64,000 nt of DNA from Longitalea luteola (GTDB lineage: Bacteria > Bacteroidota > Bacteroidia > Chitinophagales > Chitinophagaceae), in the NCBI RefSeq assembly GCF_017356035.1, contig NZ_JAFIQX010000009.1, forward strand, positions 186,001 through 250,000, read 5' to 3'. This document shows positions 53,551 to 62,091 of this stretch, one piece after another. The translations under genes were made by a program, and so were the position numbers. The notes beneath the pieces are model-generated. The model had not been told where the DNA came from. It searched no databases and was given only the letters and a program-made list of their open reading frames with translations. Each line of letters starts with the position of its first letter. Within the stretch, counting starts at the first letter, position 1.

Positions 53551-55245
53551 CTATTTTATAAATGTAGTGCTTTGCGACTGACCGGTTTTAGTGTCAATCA
53601 GCTTTACGGCAAAAGTACCGCTGGGCAACATGCCAACGTTCAGCTTTACCTGGCCGCCCGCATCGTTTAATCTTTGCTTTTGGAGTACTGCGCCGGCCAT
53701 ATTAACGAGTAATACCTCTTTGTTTAGGAAGTTATTACCCGGCAATTTCAGGAAGATATAATCCTGTGCCGGGTTGGGCGAAACGGTGAGGGCGCCCGTC
53801 TGTTCACGGCTATCAATAATAACCGAACCTGCTGAAGCGATGGATACGCGGGCGGGTGTGACGTTTGAATGGCTCTCGGAAATACCCGCATCAGGAACAC
53901 CGCTGTGAGGCACCGGCTTACCCCAGAAGTCTTTTTCGATTCCGGTCCATTGTCCCCAGTTGACGGCAGCAGCAGTTGGCCGCAGATCATAGTTCCAGGT
54001 AAGCGGATCGGATGAATAACTATTTGCGAACACTTCTACATCGTTGGGAAGTTTTTGTTCCGAATAATCCGGATCGTATCCAAGACTCCCGCCATTCAGA
54101 TGAAAGATATTGCTCTGATGGATCAACTGCGGACCGTTAAATGGTTTCGTCCTAGGATCAGTGATATTGGAAGAAGTGTTGATCCAAAAAATATTATTCT
54201 TCATGGTAAGCACATTCGCTACCCATGGCGTAGACATAATACCAATGAGGTTCTGGACATCAGGCAGCCGCGGCGCTTTTGTTTCAACAACATTATTATT
54301 GACAAATTGAAGGTTCCGAACGTCCTGGTGAAAGACGCTGCTGGAGTTGATCCAGAATACATGCCCGTTGTTTACGAGCAGGTTATAACCAACCAGGTTA
54401 TTGAACGCATGAGCACCCCAACCGCTGCCGAATTCCATAAAGCCGATATTGTCGCTGGCGGTGTTGTACAATATTTTGTTGTTGGAAACCTCACCGAACA
54501 TCTCAATAGCGCCACCATCGAGCTTATAATCGTAGCTATTGCTCCAACAATCGTGAATTTGATTGTGTGTGATGCTGTTGTTAGACCCGCCCACCACGAT
54601 GCCCACAGCGCCGAAATCGTCCCACATCTGATAGGATGTATTGATGATCATGCGCAGGTTACGGATGGAGCAATTGGTGACGGTATTGAAACTGCCGCCA
54701 TCGATATTAACGCCTGCACCTAATCGCGAGATGGTGCAATTTTTAATGACATTATGAGAGCCGCCATTACCGGGACCTTTATAAATGTAGATACCATAGC
54801 CCACGTTGGCGGAGGTGTAACGATCATAATCGCGGATGGAATGGTCAGTAAGTTCAAACCCATCAATAACGATGTAATTGCATTGGTTCAGTCTGATAAA
54901 TACGCGGTTCTGGACCAATGGTTCGGTAAAGTCCCAGGGGCTGTACTTAAAGAGGGGAGCAGCGCCCTCACCATAGGGCATGAACGTAATGGGAGCACCT
55001 TCCCTGCCACTACTGTTAATTGACAAGGTACCCCAGTATTGTTGACCTCGCCGGAAGTAAACGACATCGCCCGGTTGAAAATAATTAACAGACCACGGAA
55101 TGTCGCGAATGTTGTGCCAGGGATCGTTGTAAGTGCCCAGGTTTTTACCGGTGGATGAAGGATCAACATAGTAGTCAGTCGCATAACTAAACAATGATGT
55201 TGCAACAAACAACAGAACAAAAAAAGTGGAGATTGTGCGTTTCAT
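53551..55245 (-). CDS. Type IX-secreted right-handed beta-helix protein, short form
   Basis: A 564-residue paralogue of the neighbouring long form. Similarity is continuous through the beta-helix (about 22-450; for example GYFQPGDSIFF there and NYFQPGDVVYF here) and the sorting domain (about 488-564, SPNPAQDYIFLKL), but the fibronectin-like module is missing and replaced by about 40 linker residues. This looks like a tandem duplication followed by gain or loss of one domain. Likely a secreted pectin-active lyase or hydrolase of the same locus. Its terminator at 53498-53522 suggests separate transcription from the long form. Confidence 0.88.
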   Translation of the reverse strand: MKRTISTFFVLLFVATSLFSYATDYYVDPSSTGKNLGTYNDPWHNIRDIPWSVNYFQPGDVVYFRRGQQYWGTLSINSSGREGAPITFMPYGEGAAPLFKYSPWDFTEPLVQNRVFIRLNQCNYIVIDGFELTDHSIRDYDRYTSANVGYGIYIYKGPGNGGSHNVIKNCTISRLGAGVNIDGGSFNTVTNCSIRNLRMIINTSYQMWDDFGAVGIVVGGSNNSITHNQIHDCWSNSYDYKLDGGAIEMFGEVSNNKILYNTASDNIGFMEFGSGWGAHAFNNLVGYNLLVNNGHVFWINSSSVFHQDVRNLQFVNNNVVETKAPRLPDVQNLIGIMSTPWVANVLTMKNNIFWINTSSNITDPRTKPFNGPQLIHQSNIFHLNGGSLGYDPDYSEQKLPNDVEVFANSYSSDPLTWNYDLRPTAAAVNWGQWTGIEKDFWGKPVPHSGVPDAGISESHSNVTPARVSIASAGSVIIDSREQTGALTVSPNPAQDYIFLKLPGNNFLNKEVLLVNMAGAVLQKQRLNDAGGQVKLNVGMLPSGTFAVKLIDTKTGQSQSTTFIK

Positions 55246-55409
55246 AGTTTCTTCAAAAAGTAGTTAGGTCGAAGGGACACGCAAAACCGTGCCAGTCAGC
55301 GCGTAATGAGTTTACGAAATTGGGAAATATGGGGGTGGTTGGGGAAACGTTGGGCTGGTATTTTATTTAACCTACTGTGGCAACATCAAAACAGGATAAT
55401 TGATTCCAA

Positions 55410-56090
55410 TTAATTTGATTTTACGGTAGTTAATAACTCGCTGTCAAAGATGGCAGCCGGGGAGATAACAGTTTCGTTCGTTGGAATTTTATTACCGTAC
55501 CGTTGTTTCATTATCTTTTTAACGACATCGCTTTTCAGGTCAAAGTTGCTAAGCTTTTGCAGCTTGCCAACTTCCAGGCCGCCAGCCCGCTTATATACTT
55601 TCCAAATTAATTCCGAACAATATATCTTTTCATCGGACCATTCAAAGGTGAGGTCATGGCTTTTACCATTAAATTGAGTGCAGACTTGTTTCATTTTTGC
55701 CAATACCGGACCCGTTAAAAGCTGGTCAGCATTTTTCAGCCGCTTAATTACGTATTTACCGTCTTGTCCACGGGCGATCCATTTATTAAGAGGTGTTCGT
55801 TTAACAGGCTGGACCGCTTCAAAAACATAATAGCTGTTACCTTCTTTGAAGATCAGCCCGCAATGGGAGTATTTAGATCTTGTGGCTAATTGAATAGCTT
55901 TGCTTTGTTGAGATAGCGAGGTTTGGAAGATAATGTCGCCGGTTTTTAATTCCTGATTTTGCGCGTCACATTTTAGTTCAATCGTTTTATTCTCAAGTTT
56001 TCCAATAGGCTTACCAGGCTTTTGTTTAGCATAAAGTACACTTATTATAATAAGGGCTGATAGCCCACCAATAACTAAGCCCTTTTTCAT
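55410..56090 (-). CDS. YiiX/YebB-like NlpC/P60-family cysteine hydrolase
   Basis: A 226-residue protein with an N-terminal anchor (MKKGLVIGGLSALIIISVLYA). The permuted papain-like fold of YiiX hydrolases is seen in LKTGDIIFQTSLSQQSKAIQLATRSKYSHCGLIF (catalytic His) and DEKIYCSELIWKVYKRAGG (catalytic Cys). These enzymes act on peptidoglycan peptides or lipid-linked amides. I chose MKKGLVIG over an ATG 12 codons upstream (56126) because the signal/anchor begins there. It stands alone. Confidence 0.88.
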   Translation of the reverse strand: MKKGLVIGGLSALIIISVLYAKQKPGKPIGKLENKTIELKCDAQNQELKTGDIIFQTSLSQQSKAIQLATRSKYSHCGLIFKEGNSYYVFEAVQPVKRTPLNKWIARGQDGKYVIKRLKNADQLLTGPVLAKMKQVCTQFNGKSHDLTFEWSDEKIYCSELIWKVYKRAGGLEVGKLQKLSNFDLKSDVVKKIMKQRYGNKIPTNETVISPAAIFDSELLTTVKSN

Positions 56091-56268
56091 TAAATAAGAT
56101 TTTAATTCATAGGTGATTGCATGCATTTCAAACGATTGAGATGGATTTTGACATTATAGTGATCGCTTACCTGGAAGGTCATTTGCAGCTATAGCGTTAG
56201 AGAAAATATTTAGCATGCCAAATGAATGAAAGTAACGAAGTTGGTAAGACCGGTTAAGCATAAGGGTT

Positions 56269-56454
56269 CTATATCGATATAGATTCGGTTTTGAATCGCA
56301 GTTTACTGGCCAGGAACCTTACATCCACTGTTTCAAGCTCGTCTCAGCCCCTGCGTTGTAATGGGATCAACGCAAAAGGCGTAATATCTACATAAAGCAA
56401 TTTATCAGCCATGACATTCCAGTTTTCCCAGGCCGCCTCCTCACCTCGCGGCAT
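56269..56454 (-). pseudogene. Probable gene remnant interrupted by a stop codon
   Basis: On the minus strand, ATG at 56454 opens a frame with normal-looking protein sequence (MPRGEEAAWENWNVMADKLL, YVDITPFALIPLQRRG). It meets TGA at 56344-56346, then continues in the same frame (DELETVDVRFLASKLRFKTE) to TAG at 56269. Codon choice on both sides of the stop resembles real genes. The frame is also open upstream of the ATG to about 56600. I do not recognise the family; it may be a decayed gene. Confidence 0.35.
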
Positions 56455-56609
56455 ACTGATCAAAATTCTTTTCCTATACTTCTTCCGGTTTTCTCCCCGT
56501 TTCTCCTGGGAAAAGCAGAAAATTCCGGGAAAATTGCGGGTGCCAATTTGAGAAAAGTGGTGGATTTCTTCGCAACTTCTCTTAGACTTCTCTTAGAATG
56601 CTCTTAGGC

Positions 56610-56653
56610 TTCTTCGCAAATTTGCGAAGAACTTGCGAAGAATTTGCGAAGAA
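56610..56653. repeat. Palindrome and direct repeats of TTGCGAAGAA
   Basis: A perfect 22-bp palindrome at 56610-56631 (arms TTCTTCGCAAA and its complement) is followed by two more direct copies of TTGCGAAGAA (to 56653). An inverted relative, TTTCTTCGCAAC, lies near 56565. It could be a multi-site operator or a degenerate repeat element. Confidence 0.7.
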
Positions 56654-56811
56654 GGCTAAGCTCTGCCTTTGCTGAGGGTAAAAGCAGACCCGGAGAAATG
56701 TCAAAAAGGAGCAGCACTGTATGAATCAACCGTTAAGACATGCCCCGGTGGAGGTCACTGTAGTATTGAATTTTCATTCATGCATGATATTACTGGTTGC
56801 AATGTTCTCTG

Positions 56812-57399
56812 TCATGCTGTTTCAATCAGCTGTCGCGCCTGCATGAGCAGGGCACGTCGTGCCTCGCGGTCATTTTCCGTCTTCAGCCGCTTGTAAATAT
56901 CAATGTACTGTTCGCAGCGGTTTCTGAAATCCACTGTCTCAATAAGATCGTTCAACCAAACGCTAAAAGCGGCCAATTCCGGCTGTTTGGCTGAATACGT
57001 CAATTGGTCAGCAAATTCCGGTATATCTACATTTGAACCTTCCCATTTGTCAATCGGTATAATCGGCCTGTCGAAGTATTTATTAAACAGGTAAGCATTG
57101 GCACAAAATGTTTCAAATGCCTTCCTGGCGGCTTCCTTCGTCTTGCCACATTGAAAAAGAATGATGGTCCAGTCAAACAAAAAGTCAGGAAAGCCGCCGT
57201 CGTCTGGGAAATTCTTGTTGAACCAACGGAGATAGGTAAGTCCGCCCTGATAGTCATGAAGCTGCATAAAGTACCTGACCGGCACATAGCGAAGTCCACG
57301 GCTGTCATCATAGCCGCCAAATTTGCGTTTTTCGGCTGCAAGCGTTCTCCTGATGTTGGAGATCTTTTTCCTAAGTCTCTCCTCTTGTTTTGGTGTCAC
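56812..57399 (-). CDS. Unknown protein, helical, possibly TPR-like
   Basis: A 195-residue cytoplasmic protein without signal or membrane spans. It is rich in amphipathic helices with a pattern of paired helices (YFMQLHDYQGGLTYLRWFNKNFPDDGGFPDFLFDWTIILFQCGKTKEAARKAFETF), reminiscent of tetratricopeptide folds but without a clean consensus. Isolated gene; function unknown. Confidence 0.65.
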   Translation of the reverse strand: MTPKQEERLRKKISNIRRTLAAEKRKFGGYDDSRGLRYVPVRYFMQLHDYQGGLTYLRWFNKNFPDDGGFPDFLFDWTIILFQCGKTKEAARKAFETFCANAYLFNKYFDRPIIPIDKWEGSNVDIPEFADQLTYSAKQPELAAFSVWLNDLIETVDFRNRCEQYIDIYKRLKTENDREARRALLMQARQLIETA

Positions 57400-57520
57400 G
57401 AAATCGGTTTATAATTTTATGCCATTTAATCTCAGCATACAACCAGAGCTAAGTAATAATATAAAGATAATCACAACAGTCACAGCGGCGGCATTCATTA
57501 CCATTGTTAACTATAAACGA

Positions 57521-58102
57521 CTATCCCTTTTTCCCGGCCAACTCCTTCCTGATCCTGCTTAATGATTGCGGCGTTATTCTCAGGTAAGAGGCAATATATT
57601 GCTGCGGCACCTGCGACGCCAGCTCAGGATATCGTTTTAGAAACTCCAGATACTTTGTTCTTGAATCGCCAAAGTTCAAAAAATCATTGTCCCTGATCTT
57701 ATTCAGCAAATGGGCTTCCGTTATACTTTTCAAAAAAATATACAAATTAGGGATCTCTTCTGTTAGCCTGTCAAGTACTGCTTTTTGAATGGTATAAATG
57801 TCTGATGGCACTACTGCCTGTATCGCATTCCGGCCGGGTGTTGCGGTATAATAACTTTCCAGATCCACCACGAACTGATTCTCCCTGATAAAATATTTGG
57901 TTACCTCGTTCCCGTTGGGGTCGGCTCCATATGTCCTTAGTATACCGCTTTCCACAAAGGCGACTTCCCTCGCAATGCTGTGCATTGAATGGATATGCGC
58001 TGCCGCCTTCAGCCTCTTATTTTTAAAATGTGATAAAACATAAGCTATGTCTTCTTTGGAGAGTATACCGCCAAACCCCAGTGCCTGTTGTAATTTTTCC
58101 AT
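57521..58102 (-). CDS. Crp/Fnr-family transcriptional regulator
   Basis: A 193-residue regulator with a cyclic-nucleotide-binding-like beta-roll (about 20-115, VAFVESGILRTYGADPNGNEVTKYFI) and a C-terminal helix-turn-helix (about 160-190, VPQQYIASYLRITPQSLSRIRKEL). The cNMP phosphate-binding cassette is not conserved, as is usual for this Bacteroidota branch. Its ATG overlaps the stop of the SDR gene by one base, so the two are coupled and the SDR is a likely target or partner. Confidence 0.9.
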   Translation of the reverse strand: MEKLQQALGFGGILSKEDIAYVLSHFKNKRLKAAAHIHSMHSIAREVAFVESGILRTYGADPNGNEVTKYFIRENQFVVDLESYYTATPGRNAIQAVVPSDIYTIQKAVLDRLTEEIPNLYIFLKSITEAHLLNKIRDNDFLNFGDSRTKYLEFLKRYPELASQVPQQYIASYLRITPQSLSRIRKELAGKKG

Positions 58103-59133
58103 TATTTCACTATTCCTGTTTCAAAGATAGTTTTTGCACAGGAAATAACGGCTTCCCTTACCGGCAATGGCTTCCAGCCAAGTTCCCTAACTGCTTTTGT
58201 ATTGTCTATTTTCCTTTTCACCCCAACATCCACGAGGATAGGTTTCAATGAGGCATCAAAATAAGAAAACAAACGAACCATAAAATCCGGTAATTGGGCG
58301 GAAGGGATCTTCCTGCCGGGATACTGTTCTTTCAGGATCATCGCCACCTCCTTAAACGTCAAATATCCTGCTGATGCTATGTATCGCTTATTGGCGGCTT
58401 CTTTCATTTCCATTGCTTTGATCAACAGATCGGCAACAGAACGCACATCTACGATATCGAACCCGATCCTGGGTATTGCCGGCGAACTGCCGTCCAGCAT
58501 TTTGATAACTATATTGGCTGAAGTGCCAAAATCTTCCTCCAGTACAGGTCCTAATATTGCTCCAGGCAAAACGGTTGTCAATTCCAAACCCGACCGGTCA
58601 TTGCCGTGAAATTTCCAGGCAGCTTTTTCGGCTATGGTCTTGCTTTTGAAATAGGGCGTACTGTCCTTCAGGTTGGATTCATCCGTCCAGTCACTTTCAT
58701 TAAAAACCCTGGTCAAAAGCTCCTTTTTTGTTTTTCCATAAACAATCGCCGCCACGGAAGATGTGATCACCACTCTTTTTACGTTGTTTGCCGATGCCGC
58801 CGTCAAAATATTCAGCGCGCCTTCTTTTGCCGGTACAATAAGGTCGTTTTCATGCCTGGGCATTTCCCTAGGGAATGGCGATGCAATGTGCTGTACATAA
58901 TCAATATCCCTGGTGAGGTCATACCACACTTCCTTTTCATTTAGATCAGCCTCTACTATGGTCAACGCATCTATATATTTGGTATGTTTCCCAATAATGG
59001 TTCTGATGGTGTCTGCTTTTCGTTTGTCACGTAAAGTTCCAATCACCTGATAGCCTCTTTCCAATAGTTGAATGGTTGTATGGGATCCCAGGAATCCCGT
59101 TACGCCTGTTAACAGTACTTTTTTGCGGTTCAT
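58102..59133 (-). CDS. Extended SDR oxidoreductase (dihydroflavonol reductase-like)
   Basis: A 343-residue NAD(P)-dependent enzyme. The nucleotide-binding motif is TGVTGFLG (9-16); catalytic residues are in VVITSSVAAI (Ser) and Y161-F-K-S-K165. Similarity is to dihydroflavonol 4-reductase/cinnamoyl-CoA reductase-like proteins, a group whose bacterial members mostly reduce small aldehydes or ketones. No specific substrate can be inferred. It is translationally coupled to the Crp-type regulator. Confidence 0.9.
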   Translation of the reverse strand: MNRKKVLLTGVTGFLGSHTTIQLLERGYQVIGTLRDKRKADTIRTIIGKHTKYIDALTIVEADLNEKEVWYDLTRDIDYVQHIASPFPREMPRHENDLIVPAKEGALNILTAASANNVKRVVITSSVAAIVYGKTKKELLTRVFNESDWTDESNLKDSTPYFKSKTIAEKAAWKFHGNDRSGLELTTVLPGAILGPVLEEDFGTSANIVIKMLDGSSPAIPRIGFDIVDVRSVADLLIKAMEMKEAANKRYIASAGYLTFKEVAMILKEQYPGRKIPSAQLPDFMVRLFSYFDASLKPILVDVGVKRKIDNTKAVRELGWKPLPVREAVISCAKTIFETGIVK

Positions 59134-59318
59134 TGCTTTTTTGACGCAAATGTCCCGTTCCGGAACTGGCTGGCAATTACCATTTGGTAAGAAATGGCGG
59201 GAGAACTGCTTTCCGGCTTGTTCTTTTAATTTTTTGGCTTGAAAGAATACTAAAAGACTATGCTTATTCGTCTAAAGCTTATATATTTACGACCCAATAA
59301 CAATCCAAGCCAAACCCT

Positions 59319-59750
59319 ATGTTACCCGATCCCCTATACATAAACGAACGCCAGCTGTTTGGCCAGTGGCAGGTGCCCATCTACCCCATAGAATTCGCCC
59401 TGCTCGAGCACGACCCCATCCTTCTTAAAAGATTCCTCAAAGCCGGCGCCAATCCAAATGTCGACATCGGTGGCGGATGGTCGCTTCTTCATAAAGTTTG
59501 TGCTTATGCTATCGATAGCATGATCCAGAACGACCGCAACGAATTCTACCCCGAATTACTGGAAATCATGAAGATCCTGGTGGAAAACGGCGGTGATCTC
59601 CATAAGAAAAATGACAAAGGCAAAAAGCCATTGGATGTGATCAATGCATACCATAACAATAACAAAGAAGACTGGGATTCCCTGGTAAACAAATTCAGAG
59701 CAGCCATTCCCAATGTCGATGAGCTGGTGGCTTACCGGAACGACGCATAG
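59319..59750 (+). CDS. Ankyrin-repeat protein
   Basis: A 143-residue protein with about three ankyrin repeats (PIEFALLEHDPILLKRFLKAGANPNVDIGGGWSLLHKVC, LLEIMKILVENGGDLHKKNDKGKKPLDVI). No signal peptide. Ankyrin proteins of this size usually mediate protein contacts. Monocistronic; a structured element follows. Confidence 0.8.
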   Translation: MLPDPLYINERQLFGQWQVPIYPIEFALLEHDPILLKRFLKAGANPNVDIGGGWSLLHKVCAYAIDSMIQNDRNEFYPELLEIMKILVENGGDLHKKNDKGKKPLDVINAYHNNNKEDWDSLVNKFRAAIPNVDELVAYRNDA

Positions 59751-59769
59751 TCGTTAAACTCAAAAGAAA

Positions 59770-59847
59770 CCTGTCAGGAGCGCACAAATCCCTAACTCTT
59801 TTGGAGTTTCATGGCACATCCGCCAAAGGCGGACAAACCCTGACAGG
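59770..59847. other. Structured element: outer 9-bp stem enclosing two hairpins
   Basis: CCTGTCAGG (59770-59778) pairs with CCTGACAGG (59839-59847). Inside are AACTC-ttttg-GAGTT (59794-59808) and TCCGCC-aaa-GGCGGA (59819-59833). The layout resembles a three-way junction. It lies between convergent genes and has no T tract. It could be a terminator, a dispersed repeat or a small RNA motif. Confidence 0.55.
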
Positions 59848-59856
59848 CCGGGAACC

Positions 59857-60366
59857 TTATTTCACCGAGAACCGCACATACTCCCCAAACCCGATCGCAC
59901 TCATTCCCTGCACGCCCTGCCCATTTCCCTGACCAACCGCCGGCCAGGCTTCATATTTCTTATCTCCCACATAAATATCTGGTGCGAAATCATAGGTATC
60001 ATTCAACGCGAGCGGCGCTCCAAACAGTGCAGCGATGTCAGCCGCTTTTACAGTAAGGCTGGCCGGTAAACCAGTAAGATCTGCTTTGAACAGTTTTACA
60101 TTGGCGACGGATGCATTCTTCCGCACCACAATATCCACTTTGGCCGGTGGTTTTGCATCGGCAAAATACAGGGCTACCCTGAACTTTCCCTCGAAAGCGC
60201 CCTGGTTATTAAATGATATGGTTCCCGTAGTACCGCCTGTTTCCAGGTTGGTGGTAATAACGGGTACATCTTCAATGCTGACCCTTTCGGGTATGGCGCC
60301 ATCATCTTTCGAACATCCAATGAGCATAATTACAATTGCTGTTAATACATTTATTGTGCGTTTCAT
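59857..60366 (-). CDS. Small lipoprotein downstream of a SusCD pair
   Basis: A 169-residue lipoprotein with lipobox MLIGC (Cys18). The remainder is beta-rich (GTISFNNQGAFEGKFRVALYFAD, VDIVVRKNASVANVKLFKADLTGLP), possibly an immunoglobulin-like glycan-binding domain in the SusE/F position. It starts 27 bases after the SusD gene and is probably cotranscribed. The family is not recognised. Confidence 0.75.
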   Translation of the reverse strand: MKRTINVLTAIVIMLIGCSKDDGAIPERVSIEDVPVITTNLETGGTTGTISFNNQGAFEGKFRVALYFADAKPPAKVDIVVRKNASVANVKLFKADLTGLPASLTVKAADIAALFGAPLALNDTYDFAPDIYVGDKKYEAWPAVGQGNGQGVQGMSAIGFGEYVRFSVK

Positions 60367-60392
60367 ACTTGTTGGTTTAATAGTTGGTTCAA

Positions 60393-62072
60393 TTAAGGTT
60401 GCCAGAATACTTTGTAGGTTTCAGGTACTTTCTGCGGCGGTGCATTGGCATTCAGTCCGATCTCGCCGGTACTAAAGGGTAAACTCCATGGATACTTCCG
60501 GTCATTTGACACGGGGGTTACCCTACCGTCCGGACCAGTCACACTCGTCACGGTTCCTTCCGGCGCCGGTGCAAACAAGACCGGATATTTTGTTCTGCGG
60601 TAATCGGTATAATTATCGATGGGATTTTCGATCCGGTTGATCCATTTTTCCGTCATGATATACTCCAGCTTTTTTGCTTCGCTGCCGGCATCATAGGCCG
60701 CCAGCACGCCGTCTTTATACGTTTTTGTCGCGGCTAATGTCGCAATCGCCGGCACCGTTTGCGCCGCTCCTGCCGATCCTGGTTTCACATGATTCGCCAC
60801 CACATTATCTACATGCGCAAATGTCGCATCCAGCGCTTTGCTGAAAGTGGCCCTTGCATCCCCCGGCGCTAAACCTGCATGGATCAATTCTGCTTCCAGG
60901 TATAAACGGTCTGCATAGGTAATAAACTCATGCGGCCGCGCACCTGTTCCTGCATTTTGATTGCCGATCGAGTTAACGCTTCTGGCGGCACTGTCGTTAA
61001 ACCGGCCGCCCGCCGGGTAAATGCCCATCAGTGAATAGGTCTGGCTGTTAGACCCATCCCTGCATGGTCCGTTCGAACCAAATAGTATTGAAATAAAACC
61101 GCCATCGCGGAACTCAGTACAATTCTCCGGCGTTGGATTCGACCCGCCCGGCGCTGATTTCTGGTTATAGATACAGTATGGAAGTCTGGGATCTGCCAGT
61201 CCGGTAAGGATATCCGGATTTCTACCCTTCATGATCTCATACAACCAGGGACTGAACAGCTGTCCTCCCCGCTGTGTGCCGGTATAGTCGCCATAAGCGG
61301 GATGCCGGTCGTCTGTATTACCGATAGGCCCATAAGGCATCATAAAACTTTCCGCCTCGGCATTGATGAGCGAAGCGGGAGCAGATAACAACGCAGTTAC
61401 CTGCGTTTTTACATCCTGCACCAGTCGGATCTGCGTGTACAGCTTCAACTTGATGGTATTGGCTGCTTTTATCCAGTTGGTGGTATTTCCTTTATAAATA
61501 AAATCGTCGGTGCCGGGTTTAGACGGATTGAATGTAGTGTTATTGATATCGGCAATGCCTTCATCGAGTAAGGCAAATAACTTCGGATAGATCTCCGACC
61601 CCTTATCGAATTTCGGTTGTGAAATGCCTTCATCGAACCGGTCGTATTCAGAATATGGAACATCACCCCAGAGATCTACCATTATACTCACCGTGTAAGC
61701 CTTCAAGATCTTGGCGATGCCCGCATATACGAACCGGTTTTCCTCCGGTGCGCGCTTAATGATCACATTCAGGTTTGAAATAGCGGCATATAAATTATCC
61801 CAACCCGATGCACCGGCGTTGTACCTGTCGGCCGCTATACGCCCCGTGAGCTGATGCGTATATAACGCCATGGTATTACCCAATGTAGAACCCAGTGCCA
61901 GGTTGTTGGCAATATTGCGCTCAGCAGCACTCAAGACCAGCGATAAGTTTACGGAGGAAGGCGTGGGGTTATTGACGTTCTTATTTACATCGAGAAATTT
62001 CTTACAGCCGGTCGCTGTTAAGCACAGCACCGATAAGACTGTAGATACGTGTATAAAATATTTTCTTCTCAT
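60393..62072 (-). CDS. SusD/RagB-family lipoprotein, second locus
   Basis: A 559-residue lipoprotein with lipobox LTATGC (Cys23) and the SusD-like start KKFLDVNKNVNNPTPSSVNL. Helical core features (YAGIAKILKAYTVSIMVDLWGDVPYSE and, near the C-terminus, EYIMTEKWINRIENPIDNYTDYRRTKYP) match the SusD-like subfamily with the 'DLWGDVPYSE' motif. It pairs with the SusC-like protein 19 bases upstream. The imported substrate is not evident because no enzyme gene lies on this side. Confidence 0.93.
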   Translation of the reverse strand: MRRKYFIHVSTVLSVLCLTATGCKKFLDVNKNVNNPTPSSVNLSLVLSAAERNIANNLALGSTLGNTMALYTHQLTGRIAADRYNAGASGWDNLYAAISNLNVIIKRAPEENRFVYAGIAKILKAYTVSIMVDLWGDVPYSEYDRFDEGISQPKFDKGSEIYPKLFALLDEGIADINNTTFNPSKPGTDDFIYKGNTTNWIKAANTIKLKLYTQIRLVQDVKTQVTALLSAPASLINAEAESFMMPYGPIGNTDDRHPAYGDYTGTQRGGQLFSPWLYEIMKGRNPDILTGLADPRLPYCIYNQKSAPGGSNPTPENCTEFRDGGFISILFGSNGPCRDGSNSQTYSLMGIYPAGGRFNDSAARSVNSIGNQNAGTGARPHEFITYADRLYLEAELIHAGLAPGDARATFSKALDATFAHVDNVVANHVKPGSAGAAQTVPAIATLAATKTYKDGVLAAYDAGSEAKKLEYIMTEKWINRIENPIDNYTDYRRTKYPVLFAPAPEGTVTSVTGPDGRVTPVSNDRKYPWSLPFSTGEIGLNANAPPQKVPETYKVFWQP

Positions 62073-62091
62073 AACAAATATGGCTTTATGA

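Larger units (their letters stand above)
56091..56811. other. Long intergenic region with a gene remnant and palindromes
   Basis: About 720 bases without an intact gene. It contains the probable pseudogene at 56269-56454, a perfect 14-bp palindrome at 56269-56282, CTCTTAG direct repeats at about 56577-56607 and a dense palindromic cluster at 56610-56653. A 75-codon plus-strand frame (56669-56896) is judged spurious. Confidence 0.5.

Noticed and set aside
56669-56896. 75-codon plus-strand frame rich in cysteine
   Set aside because: It overlaps the end of the minus-strand gene at 56812, has an Arg/Ser/Cys-biased shadow composition and no clear start region.
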